The notes under the pieces: generated by a model
What the model was told of the DNA's origin: nothing
What the model saw: the letters and a program-made list of their open reading frames with translations, nothing else
Databases searched by the model: none
Shown here: one piece after another, positions 46,071-56,102 of the stretch
How the letters are laid out: every line of letters begins with the position of its first letter
How positions within the stretch are numbered: the first letter of the stretch is position 1
Source: Azolla caroliniana
Lineage: Eukaryota > Polypodiophyta
Assembly: GCA_043228905.1 (NCBI GenBank)
Contig: JBHGNT010000012.1
Location: forward strand, 18,786,001-18,850,000
Direction of reading: 5' to 3'
Length of the DNA: 64,000 nt
Made by a program: the position numbers and the translations under genes

Positions 46071-48526
46071 TCAGATTTCTTTAGTACATAACATTTTTGT
46101 TTTAACATCGAGAATTCTTTCTGGTACATGTGGTTTCGAAGATAAATCTTCAGAAGTAACCAGAGTTTCAGTTGTAACTGTGTTGTCGCCAGAACCTAGA
46201 AGTTCTTTTAGACGACTCACATGGAAGACTGGATGAATTCCAACACCATCGGGAAGAGCGAGACGATAGGCTGATGACCCAATGCGTTTGAGGACTGTTA
46301 AAGGTCCACAAAACCGTGGGGCTAACTTAGTGCAGTTACCCGTAGACAATGTCTTAGAATTGTGAGGTTCACGTAAAAATACCTTCTGTCCAAGGTTGAA
46401 TACACGAGGTTGCCTATGATGATCAGCATAAAAACACGCTCTATCTTGATTTGTTTTTATATTATCTTGTGCAATATGCAATATATCTCGCATATCCCGA
46501 AGAAAGTTTTGTGTACTTCGCAACTCATCATGATGTATATTAACATCAATCGGGGCTCGTGGCTGAAAACCATACATCAACATAAAAGGACTATATCCCG
46601 TCGACGTATGCTTGGAGCTGTTATAAGCAAACTCCAAAATTGGGAGATAACGTTCCCATTTTGTTGGTTTTGCACCAACGTATGCTCGAAGCATGTCCTC
46701 AATAATTTGATTTACTCGTTCTGTCTGTCCATCGGATTGAGGATGATCCGTGGAGCTCATGCTCAACGTAGTTTCTAACTTCTTAAAGACTTGTGTCCAA
46801 AAGTCACTAGTAAACTTTGGATCTCGATCACTCATGATATCCATCGGTAACCCATAAAAACAAAATAATTCGTCAACGAATTGGTAAGCCAATTCAGGAG
46901 CTGTTATCGTGGTTTTAGTAGCAATAAATCTGGCCATTTTAGTTAGTCGATCAACGACAACCTAGATGGCATCATGACCTTTTTGGGTGTAAGGAAGGCT
47001 AACAATAAAATCCATGGATATACTTTCCCACTTATTATTGGGAATGTCCAAGGGATGTAAAAGTCTTGCGGCTTTAAGTCGCTCGGCTTTGTTAACCTGA
47101 CATTGGTGACATTTAGTCACATAGCTATGTATGTCAGGACACATCTTACGCCAATAAAATTGAGTGGAGATGAGAACGAGTGTACGATGTATTCCAGGGT
47201 GCCCTGCTGAGGGTGCATCATGGCATTAAAAAAGAATCCTCTTTTTGACCTCGGGTAAATCTGGAACACAAACCTTCCCATTGAGCAAACCGTTAGCAAT
47301 GTGGAAGTATTCCTTTGAGGATGTGGTGGTGTCTGTTCCAGACTCAACTCTTGCCCAATATTTTGCAAAATAACTGTCATCAGGATACTTTCCTCGAAGG
47401 TGATCATAAAGATCTAATGTTATTTCAGTGAAGCTAAGCATGTTATCTTCACGGATGCGACTTAGTGCATCAACGATAGTATTCATGGAACCTTTACGAT
47501 ATCATATGGAAAAATCAAAGTCCTGGATGAGATCAGCCTATCGTGCCTTACGACCTTTCAGGTCTTGTTGGTCACAGAAATATTTCAAGGACTCGTGGTC
47601 CGTAGTTACCACAAAGCGATTTTCATAAAGATAATGGCGCCATGTTTTGAGCGTATGTATAACTGCAAATAATTCCTTTTCTTGAACGGTATACCGACAT
47701 TGAGCAGAATCAAGTTTCTTACTCTCGAATGCTATTGGTTTACCATCTTGATACAAGATAGCACCTATAGCATAATCCTTGCATCGGTTTCAACTTCAAA
47801 AGGTTTTGAAGGATCAGATAAAAGAAGTGAAGGAGCCTTGCAAACCAGGTCCTTGAGTTCCTTAAAGGCGAGGTCTAGTGTAGCATTCCACACAATAGGT
47901 TTTGTAGACTTACACGTTTGACCTTTTAAAAGATCAATAAACAACGTCGTCAATTGGGAGTAATTATGAAGAGACTTTCGCAAAAACCTGACAAAACCAA
48001 GGAATGATCGAACTTCTCGAATATTCCGAAGAGTGGGCCAAAGCTTGATTTTCTCAATGCGAGAAGGATCAATTTCAACTCCTCGTTCGGTTATGAGATG
48101 TCCTAGATAAGTAATTGATTTCTTGAAGAACTCACATTTTGAGATATTCGCATAAAACTGTTTGTCATGCAATGTTTGTAAAACAAAGCAGACATATCTA
48201 GCATGTTCTTTTAATGTACGACTATAAACTAAAATATCATCCAAGAAAATAACGACAAATTTTCCAAGTTGTTCTCGGAAAATGTCATTCATTTCTTGTT
48301 GAAAAGTAGCCAGAGCATTGGTTAAACCAAAAGGCATAACCAAATACTTGTAATGGCCATAGCACGTACGAAATGCCGTTTTAGGAACATCGTCCTCACT
48401 TATTCGTATTTGATGGTAGCCAGTATAGAGATCAAGTTTCGTAAAATACCGAGCTCCCTGGAGACGGTCAATTAGATCGTCAGCCCGGGGCAATGGGTAC
48501 GAATTCTTGATCGTCACTTTATTCAA
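46071..48526 (-). pseudogene. Gypsy-2 reverse transcriptase, RNase H, integrase, chromodomain
   Basis: On the minus strand, reverse transcriptase (48526-47765) has KLDLYTGYHQIRI, MPFGLTNALATFQQEM and an intact FLDDILVYSR active site. A frameshift at about 47770 leads into RNase H (YQDGKPIAFESKKLDSAQ; TTDHESLKYFC). A TAG follows at about 47541. The integrase zinc region (CHQCQVNKAERLKAA, about 47110), a TAG at 46962-46964, the integrase core (DRLTKMARFIA; SDRDPKFTSDFW; HPQSDGQTERVNQ) and a C-terminal chromodomain (FKIKWMDKSIKDATWE, just beyond a TAG near 46071) follow. The chromodomain places it among the plant chromoviruses. It is one of the better preserved copies but is still inactive. Confidence 0.9.
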
Positions 48527-48529
48527 GCG

Positions 48530-49522
48530 TCAGTAATTAATACACATACGCCATGTGCCCTCTTTCTTTTTTACCAAGAGAACTGGTGCACCCCATGGAG
48601 ATTTACTATAACGTATATAACCCATTCGTAAATAGTCCTTGAGTTGCTTAGATACCTCATCTTCTTCGGATCGACTTAAGCGATACGGAGGTATACTTAT
48701 TGGTGCAACACCAGGTACAATATCTATACGATGGTCTATATTACGTTTAGGAGGTAACCCATCAGGTAGTTCACTTGGAAAAACATCATAAAAATCATTT
48801 AAGATTTCATCAAGTTGTTGTTGTTCAAAATATGTTAATTGAACCGGGACATTATCGATATTGTAAACATGAATGTCCGAATCAAATACACAATAAAATA
48901 ACGTAGAAAAAGACAACTCGGATTTTGATGAACACGAGGAAACAATTGAGAGGGATTGTTTTTTGATACATTGAATAAAATGCGTACAATCGTTCAGTAC
49001 AAAAGAAATGGAATGGCGAACCCAATCAATAAATAAAGAAGAGTTTTTATTATAAAACCAGGGATAACCCAATATTACATTGGTGGTACAAAGATTCATT
49101 ACATGGAAGTCTACTTCCTCTATATAAGTATCAATAGAAATTCCTAATGAATGAATCGCCCCGTTGATGTATTGTACTCTTCCATCAGCCAAGTGCATCG
49201 TGTAGGTGTGATCACTTAAGGTGGGTTGGATTCCCCATATCTGAACCAAACGATCATTCACAAAATTGTGTGAGCTTCCCGAATGAAATAAAAATTGTAC
49301 GGGAGATCCATTGATATACCCGTTTGCATGTAGTAAATCATTGGGACCCAATACATAGTGAGGGAAAGAACATTGACAATTACTTAAATGATGTGTATAG
49401 ACCTGAAGGACATTAGGAATCTGACCTTTATGGTCTGCAGCTTTAGCTTTGTTGTTGTGCTCTTTCCATTGGAGCTTCGACATTGATCTTTTGTATGACC
49501 CTTCTTTTTGCAGAATACGCAA
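48530..49522 (-). pseudogene. Gypsy-2 protease and start of reverse transcriptase
   Basis: The frame runs from the end of gag through a retropepsin-like region whose catalytic motif reads FLFHSGSSHNFV, so the active Asp of D-S-G is His. It continues to ILGYPWF (the second retropepsin landmark) and into reverse transcriptase (PIDIVPG..., then [19 protein letters not shown]). It ends at a TGA (48530) where Gypsy-1 has CGA (4478-4480). It overlaps the gag frame by about 139 bp in a different register. Confidence 0.85.
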
Positions 49523-50358
49523 AAAGGATGTTGTTGCTTACAATTGCGGTCCAGGAATTCGTTGGGTGTCTTGCGTTTCCCAACAAATTGCGACTGCTTA
49601 GTCCCGGGCGCTTCGTTGGGTTTGTTGTGGTCCTTCTTCGAAGTGCGTTGATAGCGAAGAACTATTTCAATGGCCTCTTCGAAGGATTTTGGATCCTTAT
49701 CGTGCACTATCCAGTGATAGTCCGAATTGGGGATGCCATTGACAAAACAAGCTATCAACCAATTGTCCCCTTCTAGACCCGATTTTTGGATTTGGGTTCT
49801 AGCATGGTGAACATAGTCTTCTAGCGAGGAAAATTTCTTGCTAGAGAGGTTCATCAAAACTTGTGCTGCCTCGGTTCGAGAGGGAGGTTGCAGAAATTGG
49901 CCCTTAAAAATCGTGACAAAATCGGTCCAGGTATCGGGCAATTTCCCCAAAGTACGGAGCCCACGCCACCAGGCGGCGGCCTTACCCCTGAGTTCTCGGC
50001 CGACATATGCAATCTTCGTACTATATGGCGTGGGATAGAGCTCAAAATGAGACTCCCATCGGCCCACCCATGTGCAGATTGCTTCTTCGGTTCTTTCCTT
50101 TTTGTCTCTCGTAAATGGCTTAACAACAAACGATGGTTCACCCTGTCGCTCATCAGGTCTATTAGTCTCACGTTGTAGACTAATGACACGTGCCTCGAGA
50201 GCACTTTGAGATTGCTGAAGTTCGGTCATCTGTTGAGCGGTGAAACTAAGGTATTGGGTTATTTGTGCCAAATACATCTTAGTGGACATTTGTCCAGGAG
50301 GATTCTCTTGAGTTCCTTCCGCTTGAGCGGATGACATCGGGTCGTTAATTTGAGCCAT
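49384..50358 (-). CDS. Gypsy-2 gag, open frame
   Basis: A 324-codon frame starts at ATG 50358 (MAQINDPMSSAQAEGTQENP). It contains a retrotransposon gag domain ([60 protein letters not shown]) and a C-terminal zinc knuckle, CVFCKKKGHTKDQC (about 49530-49490). It has no stop before 49384. Gag makes the particle that packages element RNA in the cytoplasm. The last ~25 residues appear out of frame relative to relatives, so a frameshift lies near 49480. Confidence 0.85.
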   Translation of the reverse strand: MAQINDPMSSAQAEGTQENPPGQMSTKMYLAQITQYLSFTAQQMTELQQSQSALEARVISLQRETNRPDERQGEPSFVVKPFTRDKKERTEEAICTWVGRWESHFELYPTPYSTKIAYVGRELRGKAAAWWRGLRTLGKLPDTWTDFVTIFKGQFLQPPSRTEAAQVLMNLSSKKFSSLEDYVHHARTQIQKSGLEGDNWLIACFVNGIPNSDYHWIVHDKDPKSFEEAIEIVLRYQRTSKKDHNKPNEAPGTKQSQFVGKRKTPNEFLDRNCKQQHPFCVFCKKKGHTKDQCRSSNGKSTTTKLKLQTIKVRFLMSFRSIHII

Positions 50359-52058
50359 TAAAGATTATTTCTGGAAAAGAAATAGGATAAGGTCAGAGAG
50401 ATAGTCATAACATCACGTCGTGATGTTAACATTTCATGGGCAAACATTAATCGATATCATGATCTCACGTCAATACCCCTGTAGATGTATGAGATGAGGT
50501 TCAAGATCAGGTTCCTATGGTAACACAAAGGTGTTTTAAAAACCATGGGGGTGACAATTTAATGTCTTTCCCTGATCTCTATATCGATTTTTTCATGGTG
50601 GCTCCTCAAGGCTCAACCATGTATGTTTGCATCATGAGTAGTTTATACACGAAAAAAATGTTAACAATAAACTATGTTTCTTTGCCCACATATGTGGTTT
50701 TGGCTCTTTAAGACCTTTTACGAGGACCCCGAGGTGCACTTAGACCTTAAGTCTAAACATGTGTTATAGTCATATGTATGAAGGATATTGTATGGTCTTG
50801 GTCATATTTGAACTCAAGACCTCGAGAACAAATACATTAAACACTTGAGCCAACCAAGTAAGTTGCTCTTCTTGAATGCTTGATGGTTGATGCGTATAAG
50901 AGATATACGAGGCATTTGATCATATATGTTTTTTTTTAAAAGAACATATATGTCAAGGGTCCTTATTTCGCCCTCATTTACCAAAACTATGTTGGTACGT
51001 TACCTAACCTCAAGTCTCATAATTACGATGGCATACGCCAAAGTGCAACCTAATGGTCAAGACAAATGAGCCCTCGTTTCGTAGTAGGCCCACGTGGCCC
51101 ATCACATGGTCACGTCATTACGAATGCCTCTCGTAAGAACGAGCTCATGGTGGCATCGTATCCATGTAACGAGGGAGGGATGTTGGATACGTGTGTCATT
51201 GGAGCGACCTCACTTGAAGTGGGTCAAGCCCTACGTACTCAACATCATTATGGCTATAGGCGTTTCTTTACGTAACGAAATCGAGGTCATCAACGGGGTT
51301 GTCAACAATAAAAAATTGTTGAAAAAGGGATGGTGACAATGCCATTCTCACAAAAATGTGAGGACGGCCACCAACATCCTTTTCCCGACAAGGACAACTT
51401 TCGATATAATCACGTAATAACGAATATACACATATGTTTACTTATCACATATATACGATCAAATACGTATATACGTGACCACATATGCCTATATTAAACA
51501 TATTGTTATATTAAATACCCACAAATGATGTGATCGAGATATGTAATCGAGGTATATACCTCTACGCACACGAAACATCCACAAATAAGAGATCATCGTA
51601 ATACGCAATTGAGGTATTGACCTCTTACGCATACGAGACCAAACACATATCCTTTACAACAAATCAAGGTATTAAACTCATACGCAAACGTAACATATGT
51701 TCGTGAACGTAATACGTAATTGAGGTATTAACCTCGTACGCATACGACACTCATCACATATTATTTATATGTCAAACGAGGTATTGACCTCGTGCACATA
51801 TGTGAACGTTTTAGATAATCAATTAAAGACCACTACAACATCATTGACTTAATGAAAAAAAATGACATATAAACTAAACACATGATTAGATGGGAGAAGA
51901 GAGAATAGAAAGAAAAAAAAAAAAAATTACGGAAAGAGTTACCGAAGTTCTTTGTTGATCGTTGTCTGGATCAAGGCCGACCGCACATCGATCGATCACC
52001 ATCAATCAAAAGACAAAAGAAAAACAAAGAAACATTAGTACATAGCTCTGATACCAAA
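50359..52058 (-). other. Gypsy-2 5' leader with palindrome array and primer site
   Basis: This non-coding leader of about 1.7 kb lies between the 5' LTR and gag. The primer site TGGTATCAGAGC (initiator tRNA-Met complement) is at 52045-52056 on the minus strand. Nearby (A)n is at 51917-51927. Between 51549 and 51791 five copies of a 14-bp palindrome, GAGGTATxxACCTC, occur every 55-62 bp. No coding frame is recognised in the leader. Confidence 0.75.
51549..51791. repeat. Five spaced 14-bp palindromes in the Gypsy-2 leader
   Basis: Copies: GAGGTATATACCTC (51549-51562, fully palindromic), GAGGTATTGACCTC (51611-51624), AAGGTATTAAACTC (51666-51679, decayed), GAGGTATTAACCTC (51722-51735), GAGGTATTGACCTC (51778-51791). 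Spacing is 62, 55, 56 and 56. Most are followed by TACGCATACGA. As RNA each could form a 5-bp stem with a 4-nt loop. Confidence 0.85.
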
Positions 52059-52513
52059 TATTAGAGATCTAGGTACTAAAGTAAGCTTAAGATAAGGATA
52101 AACTAATGATAGATAGAAAGGAGAAAGAGAAAGAAGGGTGCTGATCAGCCTGACCACTCTCGAGCGAAGGGATCGAGACGGACTCGAGCCTCGATCGGCG
52201 TCCCATACCACCGCCGTGGCGTCGAGTCATACCTGGTGTTGGTGCGCTCGCTACAAGAGTTGACCCACCACAAGAACAGAGTCTCGATGTAGTCAAAAGA
52301 TCATCAAATGAGGGTAGCTAGGCCTCTTATTTATAGCAATACCCAAGGCCCCCAGGCAAGTTCACACTTGACCTAATGGGTTGTCTCAATCCCGAGGATT
52401 AAAAGTAATCCTCCCCTTCTTTACACTCTCATTTAATCCTCACACTTATCCACGTGTATAGAATACTACGGTAAATTCTCACCACGGGATATTAAATGGT
52501 CATGCCCGTAACA
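52059..52513 (-). repeat. Gypsy-2 5' LTR
   Basis: 455 bp, the partner of 45491-45945. Flanking 5-mers are GGCAG (45486-45490) and ACCAG (52514-52518). Each differs by one base from GCCAG, which the host Copia-B codons (Lys-Ala-Arg at this conserved site) would predict. Confidence 0.93.
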
Positions 52514-53896
52514 ACCAGGATCGTGGTGAAGGGGTTCTACCAGAAGAAGGTCATGGACTTCGACGAGATATTTTCCTCGGTAATAAAGATGACCTCCATC
52601 CGAACGGTGCTGAGTATAGCGGCAAGCATGGACCTCGAGTTAGAGCAGCTGGACGTGAAGACGACATTCCTTCACGGTGACCTCGAAGAGGAGATTTACA
52701 TGCAGCAACCGGAAGGATTCGTGGAGAAAGGGAAGGAGCACCTGGTATCTTGGTTGAAGAAGAGCCTGTACGGACTGAAGCAGGCTCCCCGACAATGGTA
52801 CCGGAAGTTCTACTCCTTCATGACCGATCAAGGGTACCACAAGACGCAGGCCGATCACTGTGTGTTTGTGAAGAAGTTCGAAGGAGGCGACTTCCTGATA
52901 CTCCTTCTGTACGTGGACGACATGTTGATCGTCGGACGGGACCAAGCCAAAATACGGATGTTGAAAAAGGCTCTCAACAAGACCTTCTCAATGAAAGAAT
53001 TGGGTCCGGTAAGACAGATGCTGGGGATGCATATCATCTGGAACCGGCCAACGAAGCAATTGTGGCTGTCACAGGAGAAGTACGTGACAAAGGTGCTTCA
53101 GCGGTTCAACATGTCAGATGCGAAACCGGTCGGATCGACACTTCCGACAAACTGCAGGTTATCCGGTAAGCAAAGCCCGAAGACGAAAGCAGAGAAGGCG
53201 GATATGATGAAGGTTCCATATGCCTCTGCCGTCGGGAGCTTAATGTACGCAATAGTGTGTACCCGACCGGATATAGGATACGCAGTCGGAGTGGTGAGCC
53301 GGTTTATGAGCAATCCTAGCAAGGAGCACTGGAACGCGGTCAAATGGATACTCCGGTACTTGAAGGGCACTTCAAATATGTGTCTCCGATTCGGCTCCGG
53401 TAAACCTCAACTTGACGGTTTTACTGATTCGGACATGTCGGCTGATGTGGATACTAGCCGGTCTACATCCGGGTATGTAATGATATATGCAGGGGGAGTT
53501 GTTTCGTGGCAGTTGAGGGTGCAGAAGACGGTTGCGTTGTCAACCACAGAGGCGGAGTACATGGCGGCTGTGGAAGCCGGCAAGGAAATATTATGGATGA
53601 AGGACTTCATCGGAGAGCTCAGATCCGGCAAGATGAATACCGGCTCTATTGCGACAGTCAAAGTGCCATCCACCTTGCTAAGAATGCGGCCTAACATTCC
53701 CGAACGAAGCATATCCAACGTCGGTATCACTTGATCCGGGAAAGAGTAGATGACCAGGAGTTCGCGCTGACGAAGATCCACATGGCCGAGAACGGGTTAG
53801 ATATGCTGACCAAAGTACTGACACCTGACAAGCTGGATGCATGTCGGAAGCGGGTCGGACTATTAAGACATCCCATGCCGGAGTGAAGGGGGAGTT
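52514..53896 (+). pseudogene. Copia-B reverse transcriptase (rest) and RNase H
   Basis: The frame resumes after Gypsy-2 with RIVVKGFYQKKVMDFDEIFS, then LEQLDVKTTFLHGDLEEEIY, SLYGLKQAPRQWYRKF and an intact LLYVDDMLIVGRD active site (about 52909). RNase H follows (DGFTDSDMSADVD; SWQLRVQKTVALSTTEAEYM). A frameshift at about 53640 moves the end (YCDSQSAIHLAKNAA; then KHIQRRYHLIRER-like; LTKVLTPDKLDACRK) to another frame, ending at TGA 53884-53886. The polypurine tract GTGAAGGGGGAGTT (53883-53896) precedes the LTR. This 411-codon block has no stops and is the best preserved polymerase in the window. Confidence 0.92.
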
Positions 53897-54449
53897 TGTT
53901 AGGAAACAGGTCCCTCCGGATGGGATGACCCGGTGAGAACCGGATGATGAGTGCCCGACAAGCGCCGGATGATGCAGGCCCGGTGAGGAGTGCTCATCGG
54001 ATGAAGGGACATATTCGTAAATATGTTTCTGAGAGTCCATCGGGGCTATATTTGTAAATAGCCGAAAAGTCATATTAGTATAAATATGACTTAGGGCAAA
54101 CATAGTGATGTTGTTGTCCTTCTTGTTGGCGCAAGATTAGAGCGCAACAGTGTACAGAGAGAGAGAGAGAGAGGAAGTGGTCATTGCCTCTGTTGTAACC
54201 GCCGCCTGTAACGAAGATAACAAGCTCGAGGTCGTTGCCTCGGTGCTTTACCATTGTATATTGTTACATAGTGATAGTTTGCAGTCTGTGGGCTGCCGTG
54301 GTTTTTTCCCTAGTTTGGGTTTTTTCCACGTTAACATCTTGTGTATTCTTCTCTCCATTGTGTCGTGCATTCATTCCCGTTTTTCTGTGTTTGATTATAA
54401 GCTTGGTTGTGGCCGAGCGTTGTTCATCGGGAGCGCATAGTTCCTGTCA
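53897..54449 (+). repeat. Copia-B 3' LTR
   Basis: 553 bp. It differs from the 5' LTR by about 21 substitutions (roughly 4 percent by hand count), a 39-bp unit number difference in U3 and a shorter GA run. Confidence 0.92.
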
Positions 54450-54667
54450 CAAAGATGGGGCTACGACAAGCGACCAAGCAGAAGAAAGCGGAATGAGGAG
54501 CAGAAGGTAAGAGCTAACCGACACTCACACTACACCTCTGCTGACTTGGCTACTTGCGGACAGACTTGTAACATAAAATCTAGTTAAACGTATAATCTAG
54601 GTTGACGGGGGAGATAACCCCAAGCATGTGCATATGTACAAAAGAGTAGTTCTTTTACGGGGGAGTT
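54450..54667 (+). other. Copia-A pol terminus and 3' untranslated segment
   Basis: After the target duplication CAAAG the Copia-A frame continues for about 15 codons to TGA (54494-54496). About 160 bp of non-coding sequence follows, with a purine tract ACGGGGGAGTTT at 54656-54667 as plus-strand primer. Confidence 0.78.
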
Positions 54668-54973
54668 TGTTGGCATAAAAGGACGACTCCTTCCAAATTG
54701 TATCCGTCCGAGTGTGAACTCGTTAATAATTTAAGGCTTAGTATATAAGCGAATACCTAACATTGTAATGAGTGACGAGTGGATGACGAGAAGAGTATTA
54801 TATCTCTGAGAGAGAACGAAGTAATAAGAAGCTTTCCATTAAAGCTCGATCTACTATCTAAGTCTCGATTCACTGTATTTTCTGTGTATGTTGTTTTCTG
54901 TGCATAAGCGTATAGGTTCGCAAATGTTTTCTGCATACGTATACATATATATACATATACATATACATCGACA
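54668..54973 (+). repeat. Copia-A 3' LTR
   Basis: 306 bp, TGTTGGCATA...ATCGACA, the partner of 37537-37839. It lies 17 kb away because Copia-B and Gypsy-2 sit between. Confidence 0.9.
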
Positions 54974-55540
54974 TTCTAAGCCCGACCACTTGGCTAAACC
55001 ATTATACACGACCATTTGGTGCCGACTGCCAAGTTCGAGCAAATGATGGCCAAAGCTTGTGGTGTCCGCACCTTGATCCTTTGATCTACGTGTGGTGCCT
55101 ATATCTAAAGGATTGACAATTGCCATTTCTAGGTTTCTATTCATCTGAAATACGGTGCATTGTCGGGATTGGGTTCTCACATTGAAGTCTCCTACAAGGA
55201 ATACTTCTCCTTGGGAAGAATATCGAATTATGTCATCCGATAGAGGTTCGTATGGGGAAGGTCCATGTGGCACTCCTTCATCAACTAATCTCGCCTCACC
55301 AGCTAGATTATAACAAGAGCCTTTCGGGGGGAAGTAACAAATGGCGAAAAATACTGCCCTGTCTTTGCTTGTGGAGACTTTCACCCACTTAAAACGAGCT
55401 TTTGGGTCTGTCCTCAGTATTTCTATCCTATTATGTAGCTCTCTCCGAAACAATATTGCGACCCCTCTAGATCCCTTGGTAGTGCAGCGACGTGAGGTTT
55501 GTCTAAAAGCGGACTCCCAACGAAATCTTCCGACTCGTGG
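54974..55540 (-). pseudogene. LINE-2, 5' part: AP-type endonuclease domain
   Basis: On the minus strand: RGVAILFRRELHNRIEIL, FFAICYFPPKGSCYNLAG, VFLVGDFNVRTQSRQC (the GDFN motif of LINE endonucleases, about 55160), then SRHQMVVYNGLAKW near the insertion. The frame continues into 37536 once Copia-A and one copy of its 5-bp duplication are removed. The 5' end is lost or blurred near 55540; the N-terminal metal-binding residues are not visible. Confidence 0.85.
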
Positions 55541-55613
55541 GTGTCATGATATGGCAAGACTCGAACCCATGACCTTATGTTACATGGGTCGAGCTCTTGA
55601 CTATTAAACTATA
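55541..55613 (-). other. tRNA-like relic with A- and B-box motifs
   Basis: The minus strand reads TATAGTTTAATAGTCAAGAGCTC (A-box-like), and about 30 bases later GGTCATGGGTTCGAGTCTTGCC, with a good B box (GGTTCGAGTC). A clean cloverleaf does not form: acceptor and anticodon stems pair poorly. It may be a tRNA-derived SINE head or a dead tRNA gene trapped between the LINE and a Ty3/gypsy LTR. Confidence 0.35.
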
Positions 55614-55853
55614 TGTTGTAATACGAAAGATATAATTTTCATTTAAGTCTTACTATAGAAAATTGATGTATATTCTAGATTTCTCTGGACCATTCTAGAA
55701 ACTTCAGGAGTACTCTCGAGAACACTATAAAAGGAGGCACAAGGCATTATTTCGAACCAAATCGGTTCAACGCCAGTCTTAAGCCTCCTAACTACTATTG
55801 TATATTCTCTTAACATAATACATATCTTTTGTTATCATCATTCTGTCTCTCTG

Positions 55854-55886
<33 letters not shown>

Positions 55887-56007
55887 TTCCTTCTCTCGAG
55901 AGTTCTACACCTCCCTTAGTACTAATCCTCATCTTTTAGTACTAATTCCTTCTCTGTCTTAGTATTGTTCCTAACAATACTTCTTTGTCTTAGTACTATT
56001 CCTGACA
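55614..56007 (+). repeat. Putative LTR of a third Ty3/gypsy family
   Basis: The candidate ends are TGTTGTAATACG and TATTCCTGACA. It contains a strong TATA box (CTATAAAAGGAGG, about 55724) and a CT-rich leader (55845-55890), which fits an LTR promoter directly upstream of the gag frame at 56103. No second copy is in the window and the primer site is not clear, so the ends are tentative. Confidence 0.5.
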
Positions 56008-56102
56008 GTTTGAACTGATTTGGTCTCCTTCCTTCTCTTCCTTTATCTTCTTACTTTTCCCTCCCTTCATACTAATATCTTATTCCTCTTTTCTCTCATA
56101 AT

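Noticed and set aside
51549-51791. CRISPR-like repeat-spacer array
   Set aside because: The 14-bp palindromes are regularly spaced, but the spacers are themselves related; it lies in a retrotransposon leader.
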